Below are positions 1 to 6,304 of a stretch of 9,395 bases of DNA, in pieces. The position numbers and the translations under genes were made by a program. The notes beneath the pieces are model-generated. The model was given only the letters and a program-made list of their open reading frames with translations. It was not told the origin of the DNA and searched no databases. This DNA comes from a bacterium (GTDB lineage: Bacteria; Thermosulfidibacterota; Thermosulfidibacteria; Thermosulfidibacterales; JALWSI01). Where the stretch lies: positions 1 to 9,395 of the forward strand of contig JALWSI010000010.1 of NCBI GenBank assembly GCA_027080315.1, written 5' to 3'. The number at the start of each line of letters is the position of its first letter. Position 1 is the stretch's first letter.

Positions 1-81
1 CTTAGCGGCGGAGTGGGGGTTCGCTCCAGACCGTGGACAGAAGATTCCCAGATGGGGCCCTGAACCGTTGAAGACGATGAG
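1..81 (+). other. thrS: Frame-disrupted end of the ThrS TGS domain (partial, left edge)
   Basis: This stretch has no single open frame leading into thrS; the thrS frame has a TGA at 61-63. Read across frames it gives pieces typical of the end of a TGS domain in the right order: LAAE (frame 2, 2-13), GSLQTVDRRFPDGAL (frame 3, 18-62), EPLKT (frame 2, 62-76), then [13 protein letters not shown] in the thrS frame. Adding one G at each of four places (near 13, in the G run 15-19, near 62 and near 76) would join them into one frame. The pieces and the TGA are seen directly. That this is one damaged TGS-coding segment, probably through sequence error at a contig end, is inferred. A real frameshift in an essential gene is less likely. 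Confidence 0.5.
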
Positions 82-1791
82 GGGAGGGAGACCTACTGGC
101 ATAGCACCTCCCACATCATGGCTGCCGCTGTGCAGGATCTCTTTCCAGGGGTTCAGGTTACCATAGGGCCCGCAATAGAGAAGGGTTTTTACTACGACTT
201 TGATTACAAGCGCCCATTCACCCCAGAGGATCTTGAGAAGATAGAGAAACGAATGGAAGAGCTCATAAAAGAGGATCATCCTTTCATTCGTAAGGAGGTC
301 TCAAGGGAAGAGGCCATAACCCGCTTCAAAGAGATGGGAGAGCATTACAAGGTTGAGCTTATTGAGGAGCTCCCCGAAGGAGAAACTATCTCCCTTTACG
401 AAAGCGGACCATTCGTTGACCTCTGCCGCGGCCCCCACATCACCAGCACCGGAAAGATCGGGGCGGTTAAGCTGTTGAGTGTGGCTGGTGCCTATTGGAG
501 GGGAGATGAGCGAAACCCAATGCTGCAACGCATCTACGGAATCTCCTTTCCCTCAAAAGAGGAGCTTGATGAGTATCTGAACTTCCTTGAAGAGGCCAAA
601 CGCAGAGACCACAGGCGCTTAGGTAGAGAGCTTGACCTCTTCAGTATAAGGGATGAGGTTGGTCCAGGCTTTGTGATCTACCATCCAAAAGGCGCCTTGG
701 TGAGAACCCTTCTTGAGAACTACGAAAAGGAAGAGCATCTCAAGCGGGGATACGATATAGTGATTGGCCCCATGTTGCTTAAGGCAGGTCTATGGGAGCA
801 ATCCGGCCATATGGATCACTACCGGGAGTTCATGTACTTCACCGAGGTTGACGACGAGATCTACGGCATTAAGCCCATGAACTGTATCTCCCACATACTG
901 ATCTACAAATCCCGCATTCGCAGCTACCGAGATCTGCCCATAAGGTACTTTGAGCTGGGCACGGTGCATCGCCACGAGAAGTCTGGGGTTCTTCACGGGC
1001 TTCTCAGAGCAAGGGCCTTCACCCAAGACGATGCACACATCTTCTGCACCCCTGATCAGTTACAAGACGAGATCGTTGGGGTAATGGAGTTCATAGACGA
1101 GGTGATGGGGGTTTTCGGCTTCTCTTATGAGGTAGAAATCAGCACGAGACCGGAGAAATCCATAGGCAGCGATGAGATATGGGATAAAGCCACAAACGCT
1201 TTGAAAGACGCCTTGGAAAAGCTGGGAATGCCCTACGACATCTGCGAAGGAGAAGGGGCCTTCTATGGCCCCAAGATAGATGTAAAACTCACAGATGCCA
1301 TTGGAAGAAAGTGGCAGTGCGGCACCGTGCAGTGCGACTTTGCCCTTCCCGAGCGATTTGACGTAACCTACGTGGACTCAGATGGTGAGAGAAAGCGCCC
1401 TGTGATGATCCACAGGGTGATTCTGGGCTCAATAGACAGGTTCCTTGGGGTTCTTATTGAACACTACGCAGGAGCCTTTCCCACCTGGCTCGCTCCAATA
1501 CAGGCCAGGATCATGCCCATCACAGATGCCCAGGCAGAGTATGCCAAAAGCGTTTTAGAGAAGATGAAGGCTGCAGGCATAAGGGCCGATGCCGATCTAA
1601 GAAACGAGAAGTTGAATCTTAAGATCCGAGAGGCACAGGTAGAGAAAGTGCCCTACATGTGCATTGTGGGCAAAAGGGAAATGGAAGCCGGTACCCTGAG
1701 CCTGAGAAGCAGGAAAGAGGGGGATCTCGGCGTCTTCTCTGTGGGCGATGTGGTTGGACGTATTCTTGAAGAGATAGAGTCTAAAAAGTGA
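64..1791 (+). CDS. thrS: Threonyl-tRNA synthetase (5' partial)
   Basis: This cytoplasmic class II aminoacyl-tRNA synthetase charges tRNA-Thr with threonine and clears mischarged Ser-tRNA-Thr. The N2 editing domain has HSTSH (100-114) and, numbering residues from the ATG at 118, DLCRGPH (101-107). The catalytic core has MNC (C256), HRHE and DDAHIF (H307) and MIHR (H432); C256, H307 and H432 match the zinc ligands of the E. coli enzyme. An anticodon-binding domain follows from about residue 455, with WLAPIQARI and [14 protein letters not shown]. The first in-frame ATG at 118 cannot be the true start, because it would remove the HxxxH half of the editing site. The frame is open only back to 64, after a TGA at 61-63, with no ATG, GTG or TTG in between. 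The real start should lie left of the window, before a TGS domain (family length about 640 residues). infC follows 26 bp downstream, the classic pairing. Confidence 0.96.
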   Translation, partial: TVEDDEGRETYWHSTSHIMAAAVQDLFPGVQVTIGPAIEKGFYYDFDYKRPFTPEDLEKIEKRMEELIKEDHPFIRKEVSREEAITRFKEMGEHYKVELIEELPEGETISLYESGPFVDLCRGPHITSTGKIGAVKLLSVAGAYWRGDERNPMLQRIYGISFPSKEELDEYLNFLEEAKRRDHRRLGRELDLFSIRDEVGPGFVIYHPKGALVRTLLENYEKEEHLKRGYDIVIGPMLLKAGLWEQSGHMDHYREFMYFTEVDDEIYGIKPMNCISHILIYKSRIRSYRDLPIRYFELGTVHRHEKSGVLHGLLRARAFTQDDAHIFCTPDQLQDEIVGVMEFIDEVMGVFGFSYEVEISTRPEKSIGSDEIWDKATNALKDALEKLGMPYDICEGEGAFYGPKIDVKLTDAIGRKWQCGTVQCDFALPERFDVTYVDSDGERKRPVMIHRVILGSIDRFLGVLIEHYAGAFPTWLAPIQARIMPITDAQAEYAKSVLEKMKAAGIRADADLRNEKLNLKIREAQVEKVPYMCIVGKREMEAGTLSLRSRKEGDLGVFSVGDVVGRILEEIESKK

Positions 1792-1797
1792 ACCTTT

Positions 1798-1805
1798 AAG
1801 GAGGG
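1798..1805 (+). promoter_or_regulatory. Strong Shine-Dalgarno of infC, unusually far from the start
   Basis: AAGGAGGG sits 13 nt (counted from the end of AGGAGG) before the GTG at 1818. In the infC frame the codons between are GGG, TTA, TTA, CAC and AGC, with a stop at 1797-1799, so no nearer conventional start exists. The long spacing may weaken initiation at this gene. Confidence 0.6.
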
Positions 1806-1817
1806 TTATTACACAGC

Positions 1818-2423
1818 GTGAGAATGATGGGAGTTCCGGTACCGCCGAATAAGGATGACTCAAACATCCGGTGCAACGAGAACATAAACGCCTCTGAGGT
1901 GAGGGTGGTGGACGCAGACGGCAACCAGTTGGGCATTCTTCCCATTCATGAGGCGTTAATGTTGGCCAGAGAGAAGGGCTTGGACCTGGTAGAGGTTGCC
2001 CCTAATGCCTCTCCCCCAGTTTGCCGCATAGTGGACGTTGGCAAGTTCAAGTACCAGCAGCAGAAGAAGGCCCAAGCCGCCAAAAAGAAGCAACACGTGA
2101 TCCAGGTTAAAGAGATCCGTATGCGTCCCAAGATAGATCAGCACGACTACAACGTTAAGTTGAAGCACCTCAGGCGTTTTCTTGAGGAAGGAAACAAGGC
2201 CAAGGTGACCGTGCGCTTCAGGGGACGAGAGATGGCCTTTGTGGAAGCGGGCCACGAGGTGATTCAGCGCTTGGTTGAGGATCTAAGCGACATTGCCACC
2301 ATTGAGAAGCTTCCAGAGATGGATGGCAGATTCATGGTGGCTGTCTTCTCTCCCAAACAGCAGGACAAGGTGAAGAAGGGCTCAAAAAAGGCCGCTGAAG
2401 AGAAGAAAGATTCAGAGTCTTAA
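1818..2423 (+). CDS. infC: Translation initiation factor IF-3
   Basis: IF-3 binds the 30S subunit, prevents premature 50S joining and checks the start codon and initiator tRNA. Of 201 residues, about 17-86 form the N-domain (NIRCNENINASEVRVVD; GLDLVEVAPNASPPVCRI; GKFKYQ). A basic glutamine/lysine linker follows, then the C-domain at about 93-180 (VKEIRMRPKIDQHDYNVKLKH, then VTVRFRGREM and MDGRFMVAVFSPK). Residues 181-201 are a charged tail. The start is GTG; ATGs at 1824 and 1827 are alternatives but lie further still from the Shine-Dalgarno. The usual tyrosine in the DYGKFKY motif is valine here (V74). The gene follows thrS as in many bacteria, but rpmI and rplT do not follow. E. coli infC is autoregulated through a rare AUU start; nothing here proves the same, though the non-ATG start and wide spacing are compatible with low initiation efficiency. 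Confidence 0.96.
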   Translation: MRMMGVPVPPNKDDSNIRCNENINASEVRVVDADGNQLGILPIHEALMLAREKGLDLVEVAPNASPPVCRIVDVGKFKYQQQKKAQAAKKKQHVIQVKEIRMRPKIDQHDYNVKLKHLRRFLEEGNKAKVTVRFRGREMAFVEAGHEVIQRLVEDLSDIATIEKLPEMDGRFMVAVFSPKQQDKVKKGSKKAAEEKKDSES

Positions 2424-2440
2424 GAGCTTAAGAAAGCTCT
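2423..2440 (+). other. Perfect 7-bp hairpin between infC and the next gene
   Basis: AGAGCTT (2423-2429), a 4-nt loop AAGA (2430-2433) and AAGCTCT (2434-2440) form a perfect stem. It begins at the last base of the infC stop codon and ends three bases before the next Shine-Dalgarno (AAGGAG, 2444-2449). No T run follows, so it is not a standard intrinsic terminator. It could stabilise the infC 3' end, be an RNA-processing site, or modulate downstream translation; these roles are inferred. Confidence 0.5.
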
Positions 2441-2455
2441 ACAAAGGAGAATGTG

Positions 2456-3028
2456 ATGAAGAGAGTAAGGCTTAGAACCACCTCAGAACTCCTCTACCCG
2501 GTGCCGGTGGTACTTGTCACCTGTCAGGGGCTCAGCGGTCCTCCCAACATAATAACCATAGCCTGGACAGGCATCATCTGCTCGGATCCTGGACTGGTAC
2601 ACATAAGCGTTCGTCCTCAGCGTTATTCGTACAGACTCATCAAAGAGAGAGGCGAGTTTGCCATAAACATCCCAACTGCCGCTCAGGCACAACAGGTTGA
2701 CTACTGCGGGGTGGTCTCAGGAAAGGAAGTGGACAAGTTTAAAGAGTGTGGATTCACTCCCATACCCGGAGAAACCATAGGTGTTCCTTTGATTGCTCAA
2801 TGTCCCGTGGGCATGGAGTGCAGGGTGGTACACTCTTTAGAGGTGGGGGTTCACACCCTCTTTATTGGCGAGGTCACTGCTGTAAGGGCAGACGAGAACG
2901 TGGTTGAGAGGGATACCTTAAGCTTTAACAAGGTGGATCCTTTGGTCTTCTTCCCTCCAACCTCAAGCTACGGCACCATGAAGGAGCTCATTGGGAGCTA
3001 CGGTTTTTCAAAAAAGAGGCCCCACTGA
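2456..3028 (+). CDS. Flavin reductase-like / flavoredoxin family protein
   Basis: This 190-residue protein has the split-barrel FMN-binding fold of the flavin reductase-like (flavoredoxin) family; members bind FMN and pass electrons between reduced carriers and acceptors in the cytoplasm. Visible signatures are PVPVVLVTC (15-23), NIITIAWTGIICSDP (31-45), SVRPQRYSYRLI (51-62), FAINIPT (68-74), DYCGVVSGKEVDKF (82-95) and the late FFPPTSSYGT (165-174). The CGVVSG-KVDKF segment is typical of flavoredoxins from sulfate reducers and methanogens. The ATG at 2456 is chosen over the adjacent GTG at 2453 because AAGGAG (2444-2449) lies 6 nt away. The stop overlaps the next start by one base (TGATG). 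It occupies the place where rpmI usually follows infC. The electron donor and acceptor cannot be told from sequence. Confidence 0.85.
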   Translation: MKRVRLRTTSELLYPVPVVLVTCQGLSGPPNIITIAWTGIICSDPGLVHISVRPQRYSYRLIKERGEFAINIPTAAQAQQVDYCGVVSGKEVDKFKECGFTPIPGETIGVPLIAQCPVGMECRVVHSLEVGVHTLFIGEVTAVRADENVVERDTLSFNKVDPLVFFPPTSSYGTMKELIGSYGFSKKRPH

Positions 3029-3636
3029 TGGAGAACTACATTGAGACATCTGTGCTGCTTTTGGCCCTTACCAAAGGCCAAGGAGCCGAGAGAGCCAGAG
3101 AGGTTCTCTCAGATCTGAAAGAGAACGCAGCGGTATCAGACCTGGTGCTCTCAGAGATCTACAACCTCCCTGAGCCCATGAAGGATCGTTCAACCAAGCT
3201 GGTGGTTGAGCTTCAGCTTCCATCAATGCGGCTCTCCCCCTCCTGCTTCTCCCTTGCAGAGAAGTACCTTTACAACCGGGTGATGGAGGGGCCACTTAGG
3301 GACTGGGGGCTTCACCTCGCCACAGCGTCTGTTAGAGGATTCAAAAATATAGTTACGGCAGATACCCTTATCGCCTCTACCCTCCTTGAGGGCACAAACT
3401 CCATAAACAAGAGAGAGGGCTATTCAGAGATATCTGCTATCCTTTTGGAGTGGACAGAAGGCGAGGAAAGAGAACGCTGGTTTAGCGAACTGCGCAAGAT
3501 CAGGGAACTATCCTACCAAGCCACCTCAAAGAGGGGGCTTAAAGATACCCTGAAGGGAATAGAAACCTCAGCCCTCCACCTCATGAAAGAGAAGTCTGTA
3601 TCAATAGAGAGAATAGGGAGTATTGAGATTTTCTGA
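3028..3636 (+). CDS. PIN-domain (VapC-like) protein with C-terminal extension
   Basis: The first ~142 of 202 residues look like a PIN-domain nuclease. YIETSVLL (4-11) is the first strand, with E6 where aspartate is usual. LSEIYN (41-46) supplies E43, RDWGLHLATA (91-100) supplies D92, and IVTAD (108-112) supplies D112, so four acidic positions are present. PIN proteins are magnesium-dependent ribonucleases, and VapC toxins cut tRNA or rRNA. Residues ~145-202 are an added charged helical segment (ERWFSELRKIRELSYQATSK, then LKGIETSALHLMKEK) resembling short antitoxins of the EIRKIREE type found beside PIN toxins; that likeness is an impression, not an alignment. No separate antitoxin gene lies upstream. 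The start is ATG with AGAGG 8 nt before it. The gene overlaps the next by 14 nt. The PIN assignment is fairly secure; target and toxin activity are unknown. Confidence 0.75.
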   Translation: MENYIETSVLLLALTKGQGAERAREVLSDLKENAAVSDLVLSEIYNLPEPMKDRSTKLVVELQLPSMRLSPSCFSLAEKYLYNRVMEGPLRDWGLHLATASVRGFKNIVTADTLIASTLLEGTNSINKREGYSEISAILLEWTEGEERERWFSELRKIRELSYQATSKRGLKDTLKGIETSALHLMKEKSVSIERIGSIEIF

Positions 3637-3898
3637 GCTTCAAGAGGCCCTTGATCTTTTAGGCATAAGCGGTGCCCAGAACCTTGAAGAGGTGAAGAGG
3701 ATATACCGAAAAAGGATTAAGGGCCTTAAAGAAGAAGAGCTTAGACCCTACATAGAAGCCTACAAGAAGGTGGTCCTATTCTGCGAATCTTACCCCTTCT
3801 CTTTCACAAAAGAGGAGTTTTTAAAGGCCTTTCCCCAAGAGCGTCTCAGGAGGTTCATGGAGGGACACCCTCTTTGGCCCAACGGTGAGGAAGAGTGA
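3623..3898 (+). CDS. Small J-domain-like protein lacking the HPD motif
   Basis: This acidic-basic helical protein of 91 residues resembles short J-domain proteins: EALDLLGISGAQNLEEVKRI (8-27) matches helix I and the start of helix II, and YIEAYKKVVLFCESYPFSFT (43-62) matches helix III plus a tail with SFTKEEFLKAF and HPLWPNG. Similar short J proteins with an FSF-EEF and DPLWG tail occur in Desulfobacterota and relatives (recalled, not searched). Where HPD is expected, the sequence is KRIKGLKEEELRPY, so Hsp70 (DnaK) stimulation is unlikely in the usual way. The only possible start is TTG at 3623, since an in-frame TAG lies at 3614-3616; AGGGAG precedes it at short spacing, and the gene overlaps the PIN gene by 14 nt, pointing to coupled translation. 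It shares GTGA with rsmI. Function is unknown. Confidence 0.65.
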   Translation: MRFSELQEALDLLGISGAQNLEEVKRIYRKRIKGLKEEELRPYIEAYKKVVLFCESYPFSFTKEEFLKAFPQERLRRFMEGHPLWPNGEEE

Positions 3899-4734
3899 AG
3901 GGCATACTCTACGTGGTAGCCACACCCATTGGCAATCTGAAAGACATCACCTTAAGGGCCATTGAGGTGCTGAAGGCTGTTGATCTCGTTCTTGCTGAAG
4001 ACACCAGAAGGTCCAAGGCCCTTCTGAACCATCTTGGAGTATCCTGCAGAGTAGTGAGCTGTTACGGGGAGAGAGAAGAAGAGCGGGTGCCCATGGTGTT
4101 GGATCACCTGTCAGAAGGAAAGTCTGTAGCTCTCCTCAGCGACGCAGGAACACCAACTATATCCGATCCTGGTTCCCTGTTGATCTCAAAGGTGTGGGAG
4201 GCAGGCTACAAGGTGGTGCCCATACCTGGACCATCTGCCCTGCTTGCAGCCCTCATGGCAGCGGGCCTGGAGCCCAAGCCTTTCACCTTCTGGGGATTCC
4301 CCCCGAGGAAGCGGGGAGAGTTTATCTCTTTTTTGGAAAGGGAGAGAAAGAGAAAGGAAAGAAGTATATTTTACCAGTCTCCCAACCGCCTTCTAAACAC
4401 CCTTGAGGCACTTCTTGAGGTGTGGGAAGACCGTTTTGCCGTGGTGGCAAGGGAACTAACGAAGATGCACGAGGAGCTTCTTAGAGACAGGATATCCAGG
4501 CTTATTCAACACTTCTCCGAAACCACCCCAAAAGGAGAGGTGGTGCTAATTGTGGAAGGGTACCAAGAGAATCAAGAGGATGTGGAAATAGAGAGTCTGA
4601 GAGAGATGTACAACCAGCTGCTCAAGGCAGGACTCAGCTCAAAGGACGCTGCGAAGGCCCTTCATGCTCTCTTTGCCATTCCAAAGAGAAGGGTGTATGA
4701 GTTGGCCCAACACCAGATGGAGGAGAAACCCTGA
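3895..4734 (+). CDS. rsmI: 16S rRNA (cytidine-1402-2'-O)-methyltransferase RsmI
   Basis: RsmI uses S-adenosylmethionine to 2'-O-methylate C1402 in the 16S rRNA decoding centre, working with RsmH, which methylates N4. The 279-residue length is normal. The tetrapyrrole-methylase fold shows LYVVATPIGNLKDITLRA (5-22), LAEDTRRSKALL (33-44), LLSDAGTPTISDPG (80-93), IPGPSALLAALMAAGL (110-125) and FWGFPPRKRG (132-141). A C-terminal helical part, LLKAGLSSKDAAKALHALF (242-260), is typical of the family. Two segments differ from the usual wording: CYGEREEERVP (56-66) where a histidine-containing YHEHN-like stretch is common, and YQSPNRLL (160-167) where YESPHRL is common. The GTG start shares GTGA with the preceding stop and has GAGGAAG just upstream. 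The stop and next start share one base (TGATG). Confidence 0.96.
   Translation: MKGILYVVATPIGNLKDITLRAIEVLKAVDLVLAEDTRRSKALLNHLGVSCRVVSCYGEREEERVPMVLDHLSEGKSVALLSDAGTPTISDPGSLLISKVWEAGYKVVPIPGPSALLAALMAAGLEPKPFTFWGFPPRKRGEFISFLERERKRKERSIFYQSPNRLLNTLEALLEVWEDRFAVVARELTKMHEELLRDRISRLIQHFSETTPKGEVVLIVEGYQENQEDVEIESLREMYNQLLKAGLSSKDAAKALHALFAIPKRRVYELAQHQMEEKP
4719..4725 (+). promoter_or_regulatory. Strong Shine-Dalgarno inside the rsmI 3' end
   Basis: GGAGGAG ends 8 nt before the ATG at 4734. It is the best-placed ribosome site in the packed block and fixes the start of the 96-residue protein. The Mut7-C gene directly after has only weak GGAAG, so that gene probably depends on coupling to this one. 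Confidence 0.55.
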
Positions 4735-5024
4735 TGGCAAGATACTACAGGGAGTGGGAGATGAGATACACCTTTTGGCCCAAAGGAGACGCCTTTGGGT
4801 ACGGGCTTTCTGTAGATAACTCGCCTATCATGCTGAAACAGAAGCTCTCAGAGGATCGGATTAGGACCCTAAGGGTGCAGCTTCACCTTTTTGAAGAGAA
4901 GTACTCCATGAGCTCTGACAGGTTCTTCTCCCTTTACCGAAAGGGTGAGATGGGGGCAGTTGAAGAGTTTGACACCTGGGCAGAACTCTTTGTGGAGTAT
5001 CTCTACTGGAAGAAACAGGCCTGA
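4734..5024 (+). CDS. Hypothetical 96-residue protein upstream of the Mut7-C nuclease
   Basis: I do not recognise a named family. The N-terminal half is aromatic (YYREWEMRYTFWPKGDAFGYG, residues 4-24). The C-terminal half is helical and charged, with the pattern KYSMSSDRFFSLYRKGEMG (56-74) and EFDTWAELFVEYLYWKK (78-94). This form, with a serine-rich turn before a D/E-F-F segment, then a G-E pair and a W-A-L-Y helix, is seen in small proteins next to nucleases or putative toxins; that recollection is not verified. No signal peptide, membrane segment or cysteine cluster is present. It starts at ATG with a strong GGAGGAG site and its TGA is followed directly by the ATG of the Mut7-C gene, which suggests matched production of the two proteins. 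A role as partner or antitoxin of the nuclease is inferred. Confidence 0.75.
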   Translation: MARYYREWEMRYTFWPKGDAFGYGLSVDNSPIMLKQKLSEDRIRTLRVQLHLFEEKYSMSSDRFFSLYRKGEMGAVEEFDTWAELFVEYLYWKKQA

Positions 5025-5504
5025 ATGGAGCAAAGCCTGCCTCGTTTCCTGGCAGACGTGATGCTGGGAAGACTGGCTCGCTGGCTCAGGATATTTGGCT
5101 ACGACACTGCGTATCTGCACAGATCAGAGGACGACTTTCTGATATACTTAATCCTTGAAGACCCTAAACGCACCCTTTTAACCCGTGACGTGGAGCTGGC
5201 CACCACTCCGCTACTGGCTGACAACAAGGCCTTTCTTGTTAAATCCACCAACTTGGCTGAGCAGATAGAGGAGCTAAGAACCGCTTTCTCAATAGCTCCT
5301 CGCAAACCCGCCATGTGCGCCCATTGCAACAGAAGGCTGGTAACTGTAGAGAAGGAGAGAGTTGTTGATGCCGTTCCCCAGTACATCCTGCTCAACAGGG
5401 ATAGCTTCTGGAGGTGCCCTTTGTGTGAAAGGGTCTATTGGGAAGGCACCCATCAGGAGGGAATGAACAGGTTTTTGGGATACAACATTTGGGGTGAGGC
5501 TTGA
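5025..5504 (+). CDS. Mut7-C RNase-domain protein with zinc ribbon
   Basis: The 159-residue sequence follows the Mut7-C family closely. The N-terminal PIN-like nuclease half has RFLADVMLGRLARWLRIFGYDT (7-28; acidic D11), EDD (35-37) and TLLTRDVELA (50-59; D55). The C-terminal half is a zinc ribbon with MCAHC (C98, C101), WRCPLC (C131, C134) and the family ending VYWEGTH (137-143). The domain is named for the C-terminus of the mut-7 exonuclease and is proposed to be an RNase; its bacterial substrate is not known. The acidic residues and all four cysteines are intact. It abuts the 96-residue gene with no spacer and shares TTGA with folE2, so it is likely translated by coupling. It is the second PIN-like protein in this operon, on the other side of rsmI. 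Confidence 0.9.
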   Translation: MEQSLPRFLADVMLGRLARWLRIFGYDTAYLHRSEDDFLIYLILEDPKRTLLTRDVELATTPLLADNKAFLVKSTNLAEQIEELRTAFSIAPRKPAMCAHCNRRLVTVEKERVVDAVPQYILLNRDSFWRCPLCERVYWEGTHQEGMNRFLGYNIWGEA

Positions 5505-6304
5505 AAGACATACAGAACCAGAGGGACCACAGAAAGATCTCAATTGACAGGGTGGGAGTGCGCAACCTGCGCTATCCCATCACCGTCTTTGACAAGGCCC
5601 ACAAAGAGCAGCCCACAGTGGCAGAGATAACCCTATCAATAGGCCTCCCCCACGAGTACAGGGGCACCCACATGAGCAGGTTTATTGAGATTCTCAACGA
5701 GTATCGCTGGGGTATCCATGTGGCCAGTGTGCAAGAGATACTTTTGAAGATGAGGGAGAGGCTCCCTGCCCACTCTGCCCATCTTGCCATAAACTTCCCC
5801 TACTTCCTTGAGAAAACCTCGCCTGTTTCACGAGAGAGGAGCCTTATGGGCTATCAGTGCAGACTAATAGCCTCTTTACAGAACTCAAACGAGGTTGATC
5901 TACAGGTGGGGGTGGAAGTGCCGGTGATGACCCTATGTCCTTGCTCAAAAGAGATAAGCAGATACGGCGCCCATAACCAACGCTGCATTGTTGACATACT
6001 GGTCAGGTTTGAGAGGCTGGTATGGATAGAAGAGCTCATTGAGATTGCAGAGTCATCGGGCAGCTCTCAGGTCTATTCTCTACTAAAAAGGGAAGACGAA
6101 AAATTCCTAACTGAACACGCCTACGAAAACCCTGCCTTTGTTGAGGATGTGGTGAGGGACGTGGCTGTCAATATGGAGAAGGACTCCCGAATAACCTGGT
6201 TCTCGGTAAAAGCGGAGAGTATGGAGAGCATACACAACCACAATGCCTTTGCGTGGATCTCACGGAAGAGAGAGGGGAATAGATGGGTAAGAGAGCCCTT
6301 GTAA
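5501..6304 (+). CDS. folE2: GTP cyclohydrolase FolE2 (type IB)
   Basis: FolE2 converts GTP to 7,8-dihydroneopterin triphosphate, the first step to folate and, in many bacteria, also to queuosine precursors; it is unrelated in sequence to FolE and does not depend strictly on zinc. The 267-residue protein has the family start [18 protein letters not shown] (3-20), [13 protein letters not shown] (54-66), [17 protein letters not shown] (145-161, with C146, C148 and H158 in the active-site region), [16 protein letters not shown] (207-222) and [11 protein letters not shown] (242-252). The TTG start is chosen because the family begins almost exactly there and no in-frame ATG lies before conserved sequence; GGGG at 5491-5494 is 6 nt upstream. 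It shares TTGA with the Mut7-C gene and overlaps rlpA by 22 nt. No folE-type gene is present in the window. Confidence 0.95.
   Translation: MKDIQNQRDHRKISIDRVGVRNLRYPITVFDKAHKEQPTVAEITLSIGLPHEYRGTHMSRFIEILNEYRWGIHVASVQEILLKMRERLPAHSAHLAINFPYFLEKTSPVSRERSLMGYQCRLIASLQNSNEVDLQVGVEVPVMTLCPCSKEISRYGAHNQRCIVDILVRFERLVWIEELIEIAESSGSSQVYSLLKREDEKFLTEHAYENPAFVEDVVRDVAVNMEKDSRITWFSVKAESMESIHNHNAFAWISRKREGNRWVREPL

Noticed and set aside
118-120. ATG at 118 as the start of thrS
   Set aside because: It lies after the HSTSH half of the editing site that is in the same frame just upstream; the true start is outside the window.
2453-2455. GTG as the start of the flavoredoxin-like gene
   Set aside because: It is only 3 nt from the Shine-Dalgarno; the adjacent ATG at 2456 has normal spacing.
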